A stretch of DNA of 64,000 nt from Limnobaculum zhutongyuii (GTDB taxonomy: Bacteria > Pseudomonadota > Gammaproteobacteria > Enterobacterales > Enterobacteriaceae): positions 4,567,944 to 4,631,943 of the forward strand of contig NZ_CP034752.1 in the NCBI RefSeq assembly GCF_004295645.1. Reading direction: 5' to 3'. Shown here piece after piece: positions 55,888-64,000 of this stretch (positions within the stretch are counted from its first letter, which is position 1; every line of letters begins with the position of its first letter). Below the pieces are notes generated by a model. It searched no databases. It saw only the letters and a list, made by a program, of their open reading frames with translations, and had not been told where the DNA came from. Both the position numbers and the translations under genes were made by a program.

Positions 55888-56156
55888 TCGGGAATATCCG
55901 TTTCCGCCTCCGTACCCCAGCCTCGTAACCAAGTTTTTACTTCATCACCAGTCAGATGTAAGCCTGTTTCTTGATACTCTCTCCAGGAATCCAGAGCTTC
56001 TTGTTTAAAGCTTTCTTGTGCTTCTTCACGTTCGATATATTCAGTAATCGCTGCCAGCATCAAATAGTGTGGGCTACGATCGCGCGAATCTGCCAGTTTT
56101 TTGATGCGTTCTCTAAGCTTATTGTCGATTTTTAGCGTAGTAGTTGATGTAGGCAT
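55875..56156 (-). CDS. Ribbon-helix-helix (CopG-like) antitoxin
   Basis: 93 residues. An N-terminal RHH domain (STTTLKIDNKLRERIKKLAD, then SRDRSPHYLMLAAITEYIER) binds DNA, and an acidic C-terminal tail (SWREYQETG..., GDEVKTWLRGW) should neutralise the toxin encoded next. First gene of the pair. Confidence 0.87.
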   Translation of the reverse strand: MPTSTTTLKIDNKLRERIKKLADSRDRSPHYLMLAAITEYIEREEAQESFKQEALDSWREYQETGLHLTGDEVKTWLRGWGTEAETDIPECHK

Positions 56157-56266
56157 AGGATCGAATCTCTGATGGAATACTTAGTGTTACCTTTTACCAG
56201 TATAGTCAGTGAATAGTATCAGAGCAATAATCGAACAGATTATTGCTCTGAATAAATATCCAAAAT

Positions 56267-56385
56267 ATTAAAAAATACCCTCAAATGGATTCCAGACATC
56301 GCGGCCTTTTACTTCCTTTAGATAGTAAGCGTCATTAGCCGTAACTGACCACATCAGAAGACAAACAAGATTGATGCCATGAGAC
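56267..56385 (-). pseudogene. 3' fragment of a DUF2628-like gene
   Basis: Encodes the last ~39 residues of a close paralogue of the 53399-53800 product (SLSHGIN, then MWSVTAND, AYYLKEVKGRD and WNPFEGIF), with stop and 3' flank also similar. The 5' part is missing. Nearest intact copy is about 2.5 kb to the left in the same orientation. Confidence 0.85.
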
Positions 56386-56462
56386 AGGCTGGATCGATAC
56401 AGAAGCTGGAAAATAGAGCTAACTATATAAAATTATTACTCTATTTTTTCTTAGTAGAGTGT

Positions 56463-56588
56463 CTATGGGGGGATTACCTAATCATGAACGGCCTAATATG
56501 GCACTAAAGGGTTATACGCCGATGCAACATATACAACGAGTCATTTAATTCTACTTATAACTCCTGTTAAAAATGGGAGGATTACCTA
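56463..56588 (+). mobile_element. IS3-family remnant (transposase C-terminus and end)
   Basis: Bases 56480-56548 encode NHERPNMALKGYTPMQHIQ..., the C-terminal motif of IS3-family integrase-type transposases, ending in TAA. The following 40 bases look like an IS right end (…TGGGAGGATTAC). A near-copy of GGGAGGATTACCTA occurs at 56467-56480 and 56575-56588, so the fragment is flanked by a short direct repeat. Confidence 0.72.
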
Positions 56589-56825
56589 GTGAGTTTGATA
56601 TCACCTTCATCACACAGCAGGGTTTTGGATGAGTAGCCATTGCGGGTATTTGAACCGGATTTCGGGGTATTTTTCTCATGACCAAGATGGTCGGTTAACT
56701 CCGCATTGATGGCGGTTTCGACCGTGAGCTTAGTTAACATGCGGGAAAACTAGTTGAGGTCAGCTTCTGTTTTTAATGCCTTTAGCTAATTTAGCAGTCA
56801 ATGCCTTTAGTTTCTTTTCGTCCAT
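56589..56825 (-). mobile_element. IS256-family transposase, 5' remnant
   Basis: From an ATG at 56825 it reads MDEKKLKALTAKLAKGIK, then after an extra A continues TEADLN-stop-FSRMLTKLTVETAINAEL and LGHEKNTPKSGSN...GYSSKTLLCDEGDIKLT, the start of an IS256-type (MULE-like) transposase. The gene is cut off at 56589 by the IS3-type remnant. It carries a +1 frameshift and a TAG where the family has Gln. Confidence 0.8.
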
Positions 56826-56882
56826 AATATACCTGTTTTCTTTGTTAGGATGAACATATCAAAAACAGGCAATTACATAATT

Positions 56883-57677
56883 TCATTTACAGTCTCTTTT
56901 ACTATGTGCATAACTCACCATATCTTTAGGATAATAAAGATATTTATATAAAGAGCTATCATCAATATTCTTCAAATAAGCTACTGCCGCTGCGTCAAAT
57001 GCCCAATAGCCAAAGAACCCACAAATATCAGTGCCTTGATATAAATGCGAGTCAATATATTCACCAACTAATCTCTTCATTCCCTTATACCAACGGTTTA
57101 AATAATCATCTAAATGCTTTAATGTCTCTTTTTCTGTCGTTGCCAAAATGGCCTTTAATAATGGTCTTCTAAAAGAGAAAATGCCCGGCGATTTTTCATC
57201 TGTTATTGGATAATCAGGTATTTTCATAGCAATTAAAACATCTATTGTTATTTCATCATCAATTGGGCTAATTGCAGAAACAATAGTCTCTAACCAGTCT
57301 GTTCTTTCAAATAATATACATAATCCTAATAAGTTAGGTAACAGTTCTTTCTCCGCCATTTTATTATATACATCGATTGTCACCTGAGATTCCTGCCAAA
57401 CTTTCTCTCCATCTTCATTTACAATAACCAATGATTGGTTTGTATACTGAATGATATTTTCCATGTAAGGAATAAGACTAGTAATAGGCTCACCAACAGT
57501 GTAATCAAAACAGAGTTTTTCATATGCAAGTTCAAGAAAGGGTCCCATATAGGGTCTTTTTACCCCTATTTTAGCTTTCTCCATACTTTCAAGTAAATAA
57601 TTATAACGCTGTAGATAACGATAATAATGTTGTTCTGTTATAAGTTTTTGTCTAATTTTTTGTTCAAATTCTGACAT
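56883..57677 (-). CDS. PoNi-like immunity protein (DUF1910/DUF1911)
   Basis: 264 residues, intact, all-helical. The C-terminal part (GFFGYWAFDAAAVAYLKNID, then DSSLYKYLYYPKDMVSYA) matches the DUF1911 region, and the N-terminus (QKIRQKLITEQHYYRYL) fits DUF1910, of immunity proteins that protect against PoNe-type DNase effectors of type VI secretion. No effector gene is present. AT-rich like its surroundings, which suggests acquisition. Family assignment from motif memory; fairly confident. Confidence 0.72.
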   Translation of the reverse strand: MSEFEQKIRQKLITEQHYYRYLQRYNYLLESMEKAKIGVKRPYMGPFLELAYEKLCFDYTVGEPITSLIPYMENIIQYTNQSLVIVNEDGEKVWQESQVTIDVYNKMAEKELLPNLLGLCILFERTDWLETIVSAISPIDDEITIDVLIAMKIPDYPITDEKSPGIFSFRRPLLKAILATTEKETLKHLDDYLNRWYKGMKRLVGEYIDSHLYQGTDICGFFGYWAFDAAAVAYLKNIDDSSLYKYLYYPKDMVSYAHSKRDCK

Positions 57678-58013
57678 TTATCTTTCTTCTTTTCCACTAT
57701 GGCCGATTACGCGTTTTCTTTCGCCCATTTTATACAGTAAGTATTTTATCTGTGCAACATTCAAACAATAACGCTAATACTGGCCTGCTGGGCGAACTCT
57801 GGAACAGAGTGAATAATTGAAAGGAATTCAGTGAAGAACCGATCATCAGAAAGAAAAAACCTTTATAAAATAACAAGTTTATTTAAATCTGGTGCCCAAA
57901 CTTGGACAAATGCACCAGCATTTGAACAGCGCCTCTACACTGTTGGGCATTGATAAACTCTAAAAAATGAGCTCGGTGAATAATTGCTCAAGCACCCATT
58001 TTCCATATTGTCT
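57678..58013. other. Intergenic region between the immunity gene and integrase
   Basis: About 336 bases; no gene, RNA or clear repeat recognised. I looked for a second copy of the mnmE 3'-end sequence here and did not find one. Confidence 0.5.
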
Positions 58014-59234
58014 TTAATATATTGATTCATATGACTTCCCAAACTTCCCTATAATTACTTTCCGTCCTTCCTCAATCTGCGCATCAACAAAATCAGCCCA
58101 TGACTGAAGCATCTCTCGACGCTGGTTCAGGTACTCTGCACGGTTGTAGACGCCACGAACACCGCCGATTTTATGAGCAAGGCATTTTTCTACCCAATCT
58201 GAGTTGTAGCCTTGTTCATGTAGCAATGTGCTGGCAGTACGCCGGAAGTCGTGGATAACAAAATCCCTAACGTTCAGATCCAGAGTACGCACTGCACAGT
58301 TAAGCGTTGTTTTGGAAATTGGCTTCCGGTAATCGTTGCGGCTGGGGAATACATTGGGAGAATCTCCCGCCAGAAATTTTAGCTCTTCGAACATAGCCAA
58401 TGCCTGCTTTGACAGCGGGACAATATGAGGATTGTCCATTTTCATTCTTTCGCCGGGTATACGCCATTCCAACGCGTTGAAGTTTACTTCACTCCACGTT
58501 GCTTCAATCAGCTCCGACTTACGCACCATGCAGATAATCAGTAAGTGCAGGGCCAACTTGTGGCGTTAGTTCATGTTGGAGGTGTAGATCCCTTGTAGCA
58601 GGATGCCAATTTCTTCTGCAGTCAGTGCAACATCACGGCTTGAAGCCTGTGCAATGTAGCGTGCCTCAATCGCTGCCGCAGGGTTGTTGAAGATGATTCC
58701 CCGGGAAATTGCATAGGCTAGCATTCGCTTCAGCACGTTTCGCACTAACAGAGCGACATGATCGGAACCTCTTTGCTTGATTTTGTCGATCACGACTTGG
58801 ATATGAACGGTTGTTAACTCTTCAATCTCCAGCTTACCGATGATAGGAACAATGTCTTTTTCGATGATGCGGGTAACGTTGCGCGGGTTTTTGTTATTTT
58901 TTTCGACGATCTCAGTCTGCCAGCGTTTAGCGAACGCTTTTGCTGTTGTTGGATCTTTTTGTTTAAGCTTATCTTCCTGCTTTTTCTGTGCAGGGTTAAC
59001 ACCATGGGCAACCATTGAGCGGCATTTTTCACGCCATATGCGAGCCTCAGAAAGAGAGAAGGCTGGATACTCTCCCAAAGTAATTTTTTGCGACTTGTTG
59101 TCAAAACGATAGCGAAAACGCCAGATTCTTCGTCCAGAAGGAAGGACTTCAATCACTAGTCCATCATGATCGGCAAGCTGCCAAGGGCGGCTTCTCGGAG
59201 TTAGTGTGCGTAGTTTAGTATCTGAAAGAGCCAT
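58014..59234 (-). pseudogene. P4-type tyrosine integrase interrupted by an in-frame TAA
   Basis: A 407-codon frame with one TAA at 58566-58568 (after codon 222) and open sequence on both sides. The N-terminal half has the DUF4102 arm-binding domain (ALSDTKLRTLTPRSRPWQLADHDGL) and core-binding domain; the C-terminal half has the catalytic residues: Arg in MVRKSELIEATW, HDFRRTAS (HxxR), CLAHK and VYNRAEY (Tyr). The split separates DNA binding from catalysis, so the enzyme is probably dead. It lies 207 bases from the mnmE stop, in the same direction, as the integrases of SGI1-type islands do. Confidence 0.85.
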
Positions 59235-59375
59235 TTTTCACCTCGACGTTGTGTCCATTGATGTGATTTGAAGCTCAAAAATTGAACAATGACACATGGT
59301 AAAAACCACGATGGACACATTAATGGATGCAAAAATGGCGGATGTATATGAACGGCTATAAACGAATATGGACAA

Positions 59376-59411
59376 AAAAACCTGCATTAACTGATAGTTA
59401 TTGCAGGTTGT
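59376..59411 (-). terminator. Terminator downstream of mnmE
   Basis: AACCTGCA-x-TAACT pairs with AGTTA-x-TGCAGGTT; on the minus strand it is followed by TTTTTTT. Confidence 0.85.
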
Positions 59412-59441
59412 AGACGTTTATGCATGAATACGGACGAAAGG

Positions 59442-59459
59442 TTACTTGCCGATACAAAA
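59442..59459 (-). other. Candidate attachment site (3' end of mnmE)
   Basis: The last 18 bases of mnmE (on the minus strand TTTTGTATCGGCAAGTAA) correspond to the attB site used by SGI1-type islands. An integrase remnant abuts it. No second copy was found in the window, so the far junction is unresolved. Confidence 0.5.
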
Positions 59460-60806
59460 ACTCGAAAAAATCCGTCCCAGCAAATCATCAGAAGTAAATT
59501 CACCGGTAATTTCGCTGAGCGCCTGTTGCGCCTGGCGAAGCTCTTCTGCCAGCAGCTCTCCTGCGCGAGCGCTTACTAACTGATCCATACCTTGATCAAG
59601 ATGTTGGGCGGCGGTTTCCAGCGCCTGAAGGTGGCGGCGGCGAGCCAGAAAGCCGCCTTCGGTATTGCTGGTAAAGCCCATACTCTCTTTCAAATGATTA
59701 CGTAACGCTTCCACACCTTCACCGGTACGAGCTGACAGGCGAATAAGTGAGTGACTGTTTACTTCACTGATACCCAGCGTTTCGCCGGTTAAATCGGCTT
59801 TATTACGCACTACGGTAATTGGCAGAGTCTTGGGTAGGCGAGCCATAAACTCTGGCCAGATATGCTCAGGTTCGGTGGCATCGGTGGTGGTGCCATCAAC
59901 CATAAATAACACCCGATCGGCCTGCTCAATTTCATTCCATGCCCGTTCAATACCGATACGTTCAACTTCATCGCCGGCTTCACGCAGGCCGGCGGTATCG
60001 ATAATATGCAGCGGCATACCGTCAATGTGGATATGCTCACGCAGCACGTCACGGGTAGTACCGGCAATGTCGGTCACAATAGCGGCTTCACGGCCTGCCA
60101 GCGCGTTTAGCAGGCTGGATTTACCGGCATTAGGGCGTCCGGCTATCACCACTTTCATGCCTTCACGCAACAGGCTTCCCTGACGGGCTTCGGCCCTGAC
60201 ACCGTTTAACTCCTCCATGACTTGTTGAAGCTGAGCTTCAATCTTGCCATCGGAAAGAAAATCGATCTCTTCGTCAGGAAAATCGATAGCTGCCTCAACA
60301 TAGATGCGTAAGTGAGTGAGTGCTTCCACTAATTGGTGGACACGGCTGGAGAAAACGCCCTGCAATGAATTCACCGCTGAACGGGCGGCCTGCTCTGAGC
60401 TGGCATCGATTAAATCAGCAATGGCTTCTGCCTGTGCTAAATCCAGCTTACCATTCAAAAACGCGCGTTCAGAAAACTCCCCGGGACGAGCAATACGTAC
60501 ATCTGGCAGGGTCAGAATTCGTTTTAGCAGTAAATCAAGAATGACCGGACCACCATGCCCTTGTAACTCCAGCACATCTTCGCCGGTAAAAGAGTTTGGC
60601 CCAGGGAAGTAGAGTGCAATCCCCTGATCGAGAATCGTGCCATCTGCATCTTTGAACGGTACATAGTCCGCATAGCGCGGCTGTGGAATTTTACCCAGCA
60701 GCTGCATCGCCACTTCTGCGGCTTGCTTTCCAGAAACCCGAAGTATGCCGACGCCGCCGCGTCCCGGAGGGGTGGCTTGGGCTACGATAGTATCGGTTGT
60801 ATTCAT
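59442..60806 (-). CDS. mnmE: tRNA modification GTPase MnmE
   Basis: 454 residues, full length. N-terminal tetrahydrofolate-binding domain (IVAQATPPGRGGVGILRVSG), G domain with AGRPNAGKSSLLNAL, DIAGTTRD, DTAGLRE and RNKADL, and the C-terminal CIGK with the essential Cys. With MnmG it installs the cmnm5 group at U34 of tRNAs. Normal enterobacterial position after yidC. Confidence 0.97.
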   Translation of the reverse strand: MNTTDTIVAQATPPGRGGVGILRVSGKQAAEVAMQLLGKIPQPRYADYVPFKDADGTILDQGIALYFPGPNSFTGEDVLELQGHGGPVILDLLLKRILTLPDVRIARPGEFSERAFLNGKLDLAQAEAIADLIDASSEQAARSAVNSLQGVFSSRVHQLVEALTHLRIYVEAAIDFPDEEIDFLSDGKIEAQLQQVMEELNGVRAEARQGSLLREGMKVVIAGRPNAGKSSLLNALAGREAAIVTDIAGTTRDVLREHIHIDGMPLHIIDTAGLREAGDEVERIGIERAWNEIEQADRVLFMVDGTTTDATEPEHIWPEFMARLPKTLPITVVRNKADLTGETLGISEVNSHSLIRLSARTGEGVEALRNHLKESMGFTSNTEGGFLARRRHLQALETAAQHLDQGMDQLVSARAGELLAEELRQAQQALSEITGEFTSDDLLGRIFSSFCIGK

Positions 60807-60843
60807 GATTTGGCTCTCTGAAAAGTGTATTAAGTCATTATAT

Positions 60844-60873
60844 AAAAAAGGCGGTCATGGTGACCGCCTTTTA
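60844..60873. terminator. Bidirectional terminator between yidC and mnmE
   Basis: 12-base perfect stem (60846-60857 with 60861-60872) with a 3-base loop, A-rich left and T-rich right flank. Confidence 0.88.
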
Positions 60874-60904
60874 TCAAGCATATTGCTGAGGTCTTACCGT
60901 CGCA

Positions 60905-62569
60905 TTAAGCGGTTTTCTTCTCTTTCTTGTCTTTCTTATCGCGACTATGCAGGCCTTTCTTCTCCAGACCACGATAGATCAGTTTCTGCTGGATAATAGT
61001 AACCAGGTTACTCACGATATAGTACAGAACCAGACCTGATGGGAACCACAGGAAGAAGACGGTAAAAATAACTGGCATGTAAGTCATGATCTTCTGCTGC
61101 ATTGGGTCAGTCACCGGCGTTGGTGACATCTTCTGGATCAGGAACATGGTTCCGCCCATTAACAGCGGCAGAATGTAGTACGGATCCTGTGCAGATAAGT
61201 CATGAATCCACAGGGCAAACGGCGCATGACGCAGTTCAACGGAGCCCATTAACATGTAATACAACGCCAGGAAGATTGGCATCTGAATGATTAATGGTAA
61301 ACAACCGCCCAGTGGGTTAACTTTTTCTTCTTTATACAGCGCCATCATTTCCTGACTCATGCGCTGTTTGTCATCACCAATACGCTCACGCATTGCCTGC
61401 AGTTTCGGCTGTAACAGCTTCATCTTGGCCATGGAGGTGTATTGAGCCTTTGTCAGCGGGTACATGATACCACGCACGATAAAGGTGATAACAATGATGG
61501 AGAAGCCCCAGTTACCGACAAAGCCCTGAATAAATTTCAGTAACTTAAACAGTGGCTGAGAGATAAACCATAACCAACCGTAATCAACCGTCAGGTCTAA
61601 GTGTTCAGCAACGGCAGCCATTTGGTTCTGAATTTCAGGACCAACCCACAGTTGAGCACCAAGCTGTTCAGATGCGCCTGGCTGAATAATGACCGGTGCA
61701 TTTCTGAAGCTGATAGATGACTGACCATCATCACCATGGGTGGTAAAGAATGTGCTTTGGCTATCGCGATTTGGGATCCAGGCAGTAGCAAAATATTGCT
61801 GCAGCATAGCAACCCAGCCACCTTTGGTATCGAGTTTCAGGTTCTCATCGGCGATGTCATCAAAACTGTATTTCTTATATTTGTTGTCATCCGAAGAGTA
61901 CGCTGCGCCACGATAGGTATGCAGTGCAAAGTTGTTGCTACCATTGTCACGTGCTTTTGGCAGCTTAGCGGTTTGCTTTAACTGACCAAACAGCACAACA
62001 TCCATTGGTTGCTGACTGGTATTGTTCACGATGTAGTTAACGTTCACTACATACTCACCACGTTTAAACACGAAGGTTTTGGTGTATTTCACACCATTGC
62101 TGTCGGTATAAGTCATTGGAACAGCAAGTTCGTTTTGACCATCAGCCAGCTCAAACACGTCTTGTGTAGTGGTATAAAGCGGACGAGGACCGTTGGCCGG
62201 GTTGTCCGGACCATTTTTACCTACCAGACCACTAAGTGCCTGATAAGCAAAGTCAGGTGCTTTTTCCAGCAGTCTGAACGGTTGCTTTGAACCTAAAGTA
62301 TCAGGGTAAGCTGACAGGTCGGCTTCCTGAATATCACCACCGCGGGTGTTGATAGTCATAGAAAGAACGTCAGTTTTCACCGTGATAAGACCGCCTTCAC
62401 CTGCAGCCAGTTCTGACTGAGTGGAGCCGGCAGATCCAGCAGTGGTAGTCGCAGTGGTTTTCTGCGCCGTTGGTGCTGGCTGTGGTGCATTATCTGTTTC
62501 CCATGCCTGCCAAATCAAAAAAGTGACAAACAGCAGGGCGACAAGAAGAAGATTACGTTGAGAATCCAT
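60905..62569 (-). CDS. yidC: Membrane protein insertase YidC
   Basis: 554 residues. An N-terminal anchor (NLLLVALLFVTFLIWQAW), the large periplasmic P1 domain, then the conserved insertase core: QYTSMAKMKLLQPKLQAMRER, KVNPLGGCLPLIIQMPIFLALY and FFLWFPSGLVLYYIVSN, and a Lys-rich C-terminal tail. Inserts membrane proteins with or without Sec. Starts 2 bases after yidD. Confidence 0.97.
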   Translation of the reverse strand: MDSQRNLLLVALLFVTFLIWQAWETDNAPQPAPTAQKTTATTTAGSAGSTQSELAAGEGGLITVKTDVLSMTINTRGGDIQEADLSAYPDTLGSKQPFRLLEKAPDFAYQALSGLVGKNGPDNPANGPRPLYTTTQDVFELADGQNELAVPMTYTDSNGVKYTKTFVFKRGEYVVNVNYIVNNTSQQPMDVVLFGQLKQTAKLPKARDNGSNNFALHTYRGAAYSSDDNKYKKYSFDDIADENLKLDTKGGWVAMLQQYFATAWIPNRDSQSTFFTTHGDDGQSSISFRNAPVIIQPGASEQLGAQLWVGPEIQNQMAAVAEHLDLTVDYGWLWFISQPLFKLLKFIQGFVGNWGFSIIVITFIVRGIMYPLTKAQYTSMAKMKLLQPKLQAMRERIGDDKQRMSQEMMALYKEEKVNPLGGCLPLIIQMPIFLALYYMLMGSVELRHAPFALWIHDLSAQDPYYILPLLMGGTMFLIQKMSPTPVTDPMQQKIMTYMPVIFTVFFLWFPSGLVLYYIVSNLVTIIQQKLIYRGLEKKGLHSRDKKDKKEKKTA

Positions 62570-62571
62570 TA

Positions 62572-62832
62572 TTAATGTTCTCTATTATGGTCAGTATTGT
62601 TAGGCGGAACTGGATCATCACCACCCGCATGTAAAGGATGGCATTTTAATACGCGTTTGATTGTCAACCAACTACCTTTCACTACGCCAAACCTGCTCAA
62701 TGCCTCAATTCCGTATTGAGAACAGGTAGGACGAAACCGGCAATGTGGCCCAATTAACGGGCTGATTACCAGTTGATAACCCCGAATCAACATAATCAAG
62801 ATGCGGGAACCAGCCGACAATGACGACGCCAT
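62572..62832 (-). CDS. yidD: Membrane protein insertion efficiency factor YidD
   Basis: 86 residues: IRGYQLVISPLIGPHCRFRP, then TCSQYGIEALSRFG and GWLTIKRVLKCHPLHAGGDDPVP, all diagnostic of YidD. Overlaps rnpA by 37 bases, as in other enterobacteria. Confidence 0.95.
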   Translation of the reverse strand: MASSLSAGSRILIMLIRGYQLVISPLIGPHCRFRPTCSQYGIEALSRFGVVKGSWLTIKRVLKCHPLHAGGDDPVPPNNTDHNREH

Positions 62833-63161
62833 AACTTATCCAATGTTTCTGTCAGCGCGCAATTATCCAGATCGGCAATACCTTTTTTGGCGATTACAAT
62901 AAAATCCATGGAGGGGAGATCATGTTGACGTGTACGAAAACTTTCGCGGGTGAGGCGTTTAATTCGGTTACGTTCATGAGCTCGTTTCACGTATTTTTTT
63001 GCAACAGTAAGACCAAGGCGCGGGTGACCCAGCGTATTTAGTCGGCCAAGAATGGTGATTTGAGGACTACCGGCTCGTTGCGGTTGCTGAAAAACAAATG
63101 TGAAAGTACTGGGAGTTAACAAACGTAACTCCCTAGGGAATGCTAGCTTAAGCTTAACCAC
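62796..63161 (-). CDS. rnpA: Ribonuclease P protein component
   Basis: 121 residues. RNR signature region RLGLTVAKKYVKRAHERNRIKR and the N-terminal RELRLLTPSTFTFVFQQPQ. Protein cofactor of RNase P for tRNA 5' maturation. Between rpmH and yidD in the usual order. Confidence 0.96.
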   Translation of the reverse strand: MVKLKLAFPRELRLLTPSTFTFVFQQPQRAGSPQITILGRLNTLGHPRLGLTVAKKYVKRAHERNRIKRLTRESFRTRQHDLPSMDFIVIAKKGIADLDNCALTETLDKLWRRHCRLVPAS

Positions 63162-63178
63162 ACAGATGGTTAACTCGA

Positions 63179-63319
63179 TTAACCGGCAACAGTTAAACGA
63201 GCACGGCCTTTAGCACGACGACGAGCCAGAACCTGGCGGCCGTTTTTAGTTGCCATACGTGCGCGGAAACCGTGGCTACGGTTACGCTTTAATACGGACG
63301 GTTGAAAAGTGCGTTTCAT
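63179..63319 (-). CDS. rpmH: 50S ribosomal protein L34
   Basis: 46 residues, beginning MKRTFQPSVLKRNRSHGFRA and ending GRARLTVAG, near-identical to enterobacterial L34. First gene of the rpmH-rnpA-yidD-yidC operon, 17 bases from rnpA. Confidence 0.98.
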   Translation of the reverse strand: MKRTFQPSVLKRNRSHGFRARMATKNGRQVLARRRAKGRARLTVAG

Positions 63320-64000
63320 GGCGATCTCTACCTAAATCTTAATTATTACTGTCAATGCGTTTGGCTACCCGACGTGAAAACGACCGACGCCTCAATCACA
63401 ATGTACAAAGAGGCGGGATTGTAATAATTGTACAGCCCCGAGTCAATTCAGAACGCTTATCTCTGCTTAAAAACTCGTAGTTACTACTACGATCTTCAGT
63501 TTTTCGGCCTTTTTCGTCCTCTTGCTTCACCTTTTTATTAAAAAGTTAACGCAGGATTTGGGAAAGCGATAAACCTAAAGAGCGAGAAGCGCCACAAGTA
63601 GGGCTGAGGATTATACGTACTCCCTAAAAAATCGCAAGGATCGTGAATAGATCCTTTTCATCTATATGGGATCGTGATGGCGATCGTTGGTCTGTCGCCT
63701 TTATGCATAAGGTTATCCACAGCAAGAGTAAAAACCACATATTTCAGTGACCTCTTTTCCAATGAGTTGCTGGAACAGGCCCATCTTTACTATTTTTTAT
63801 CAGTAGTTTTTGATCTAAGTGACAACTTATCCTATTTATTCAGGTACACTCCTCAAAGCCTGTGGATAAAGTGACGATCTTCTGCATGGAAAGGAAGATC
63901 TCAGCGCTACTTTACGCTATCATATGTCGATACCGATGATTTGATCCTAGCCACAGGATCGAGAGTAACACTGGTTTCCGTCGGACAATTTTACCCGTTG
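63320..64000. promoter_or_regulatory. rpmH-dnaA divergent regulatory region with DnaA boxes
   Basis: 681 bases without a credible gene, holding the rpmH promoter on the minus strand and, by gene order, the dnaA promoter on the plus strand. Two consensus DnaA boxes are present: TTATCCACA at 63713-63721 and the reverse TGTGGATAA at 63861-63869. Several GATC sites lie at 63620-63960. dnaA itself is beyond the window. Confidence 0.75.

Noticed and set aside
57880..57960. Possible far attachment site for the mnmE-linked island
   Set aside because: No match to the mnmE 3' sequence beyond a few bases could be found here or elsewhere in the window.
63674..63874. 66-codon open frame upstream of dnaA
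   Set aside because: It crosses both DnaA boxes in a known regulatory interval and resembles no protein.

Overview
This is a chromosomal window from a gammaproteobacterium of the order Enterobacterales. The right end carries the conserved rpmH-rnpA-yidD-yidC-mnmE block on the minus strand, and DnaA-box-containing DNA faces an expected plus-strand dnaA just outside the window. rlmF, ggt, mviM and waaY/rfaY homologues point the same way. I cannot fix the genus from sequence alone; a Budviciaceae-type lineage is only a guess.

Layout, left to right. (1) 1-1563: 5' part of a giant BapA-type Ig-repeat adhesin running off the left edge, with a TGTAAT hexamer array upstream. (2) 2291-5227: two tandem paralogous single-pass membrane proteins of unknown function, one with ten 14-residue acidic repeats. 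(3) 5285-21507: a full aryl polyene (APE) pigment cluster. Sixteen tightly overlapping minus-strand genes (apeC to apeR) plus a phosphopantetheinyl transferase face a divergent lipoprotein/methyltransferase pair (apeA, apeB). The ketoreductase apeQ has an in-frame stop. (4) 21856-32032: a four-gene unit that I cannot assign to a named system. It encodes a ClpB-like AAA+ ATPase, a radical SAM protein, a ~2,100-codon zinc ribbon/degenerate kinase/SF1 helicase/MTES_1575-type nuclease protein (interrupted by two in-frame stops), and a helical protein. It is the best candidate here for an undescribed defence-like system. (5) 32246-46639: three separate LemA-family genes, waaY, a Sel1-like protein, mviM, a serine hydrolase, a frameshifted DUF3137 gene, a 1-kb hairpin- and repeat-rich noncoding stretch, ggt, a GFA-family protein, rlmF, an EamA transporter, and a GIDE/LemA/small membrane protein operon containing a recent tandem duplication. 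(6) 47201-53318: an amidohydrolase with an MHS-type transporter, a DMT transporter and an OPT oligopeptide transporter. (7) 53399-59441: a DUF2628 gene, a DUF218 gene, two toxin-antitoxin pairs, IS3 and IS256 remnants, an orphan PoNe-type immunity gene and an interrupted tyrosine integrase abutting the mnmE 3' end, the same site used by SGI1-type islands. (8) 59442-64000: the conserved mnmE-to-rpmH block and the dnaA upstream region.

A striking overall pattern is the number of otherwise intact genes with single premature stops: apeQ, the helicase twice, the integrase and an IS256 remnant. All are TAA or TAG, and each could arise from a Gln codon by one C-to-T change. There is also a one-base frameshift in the DUF3137 gene. 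This suggests either recent gene decay or sequence-level errors. No CRISPR array, rRNA or tRNA gene was recognised.
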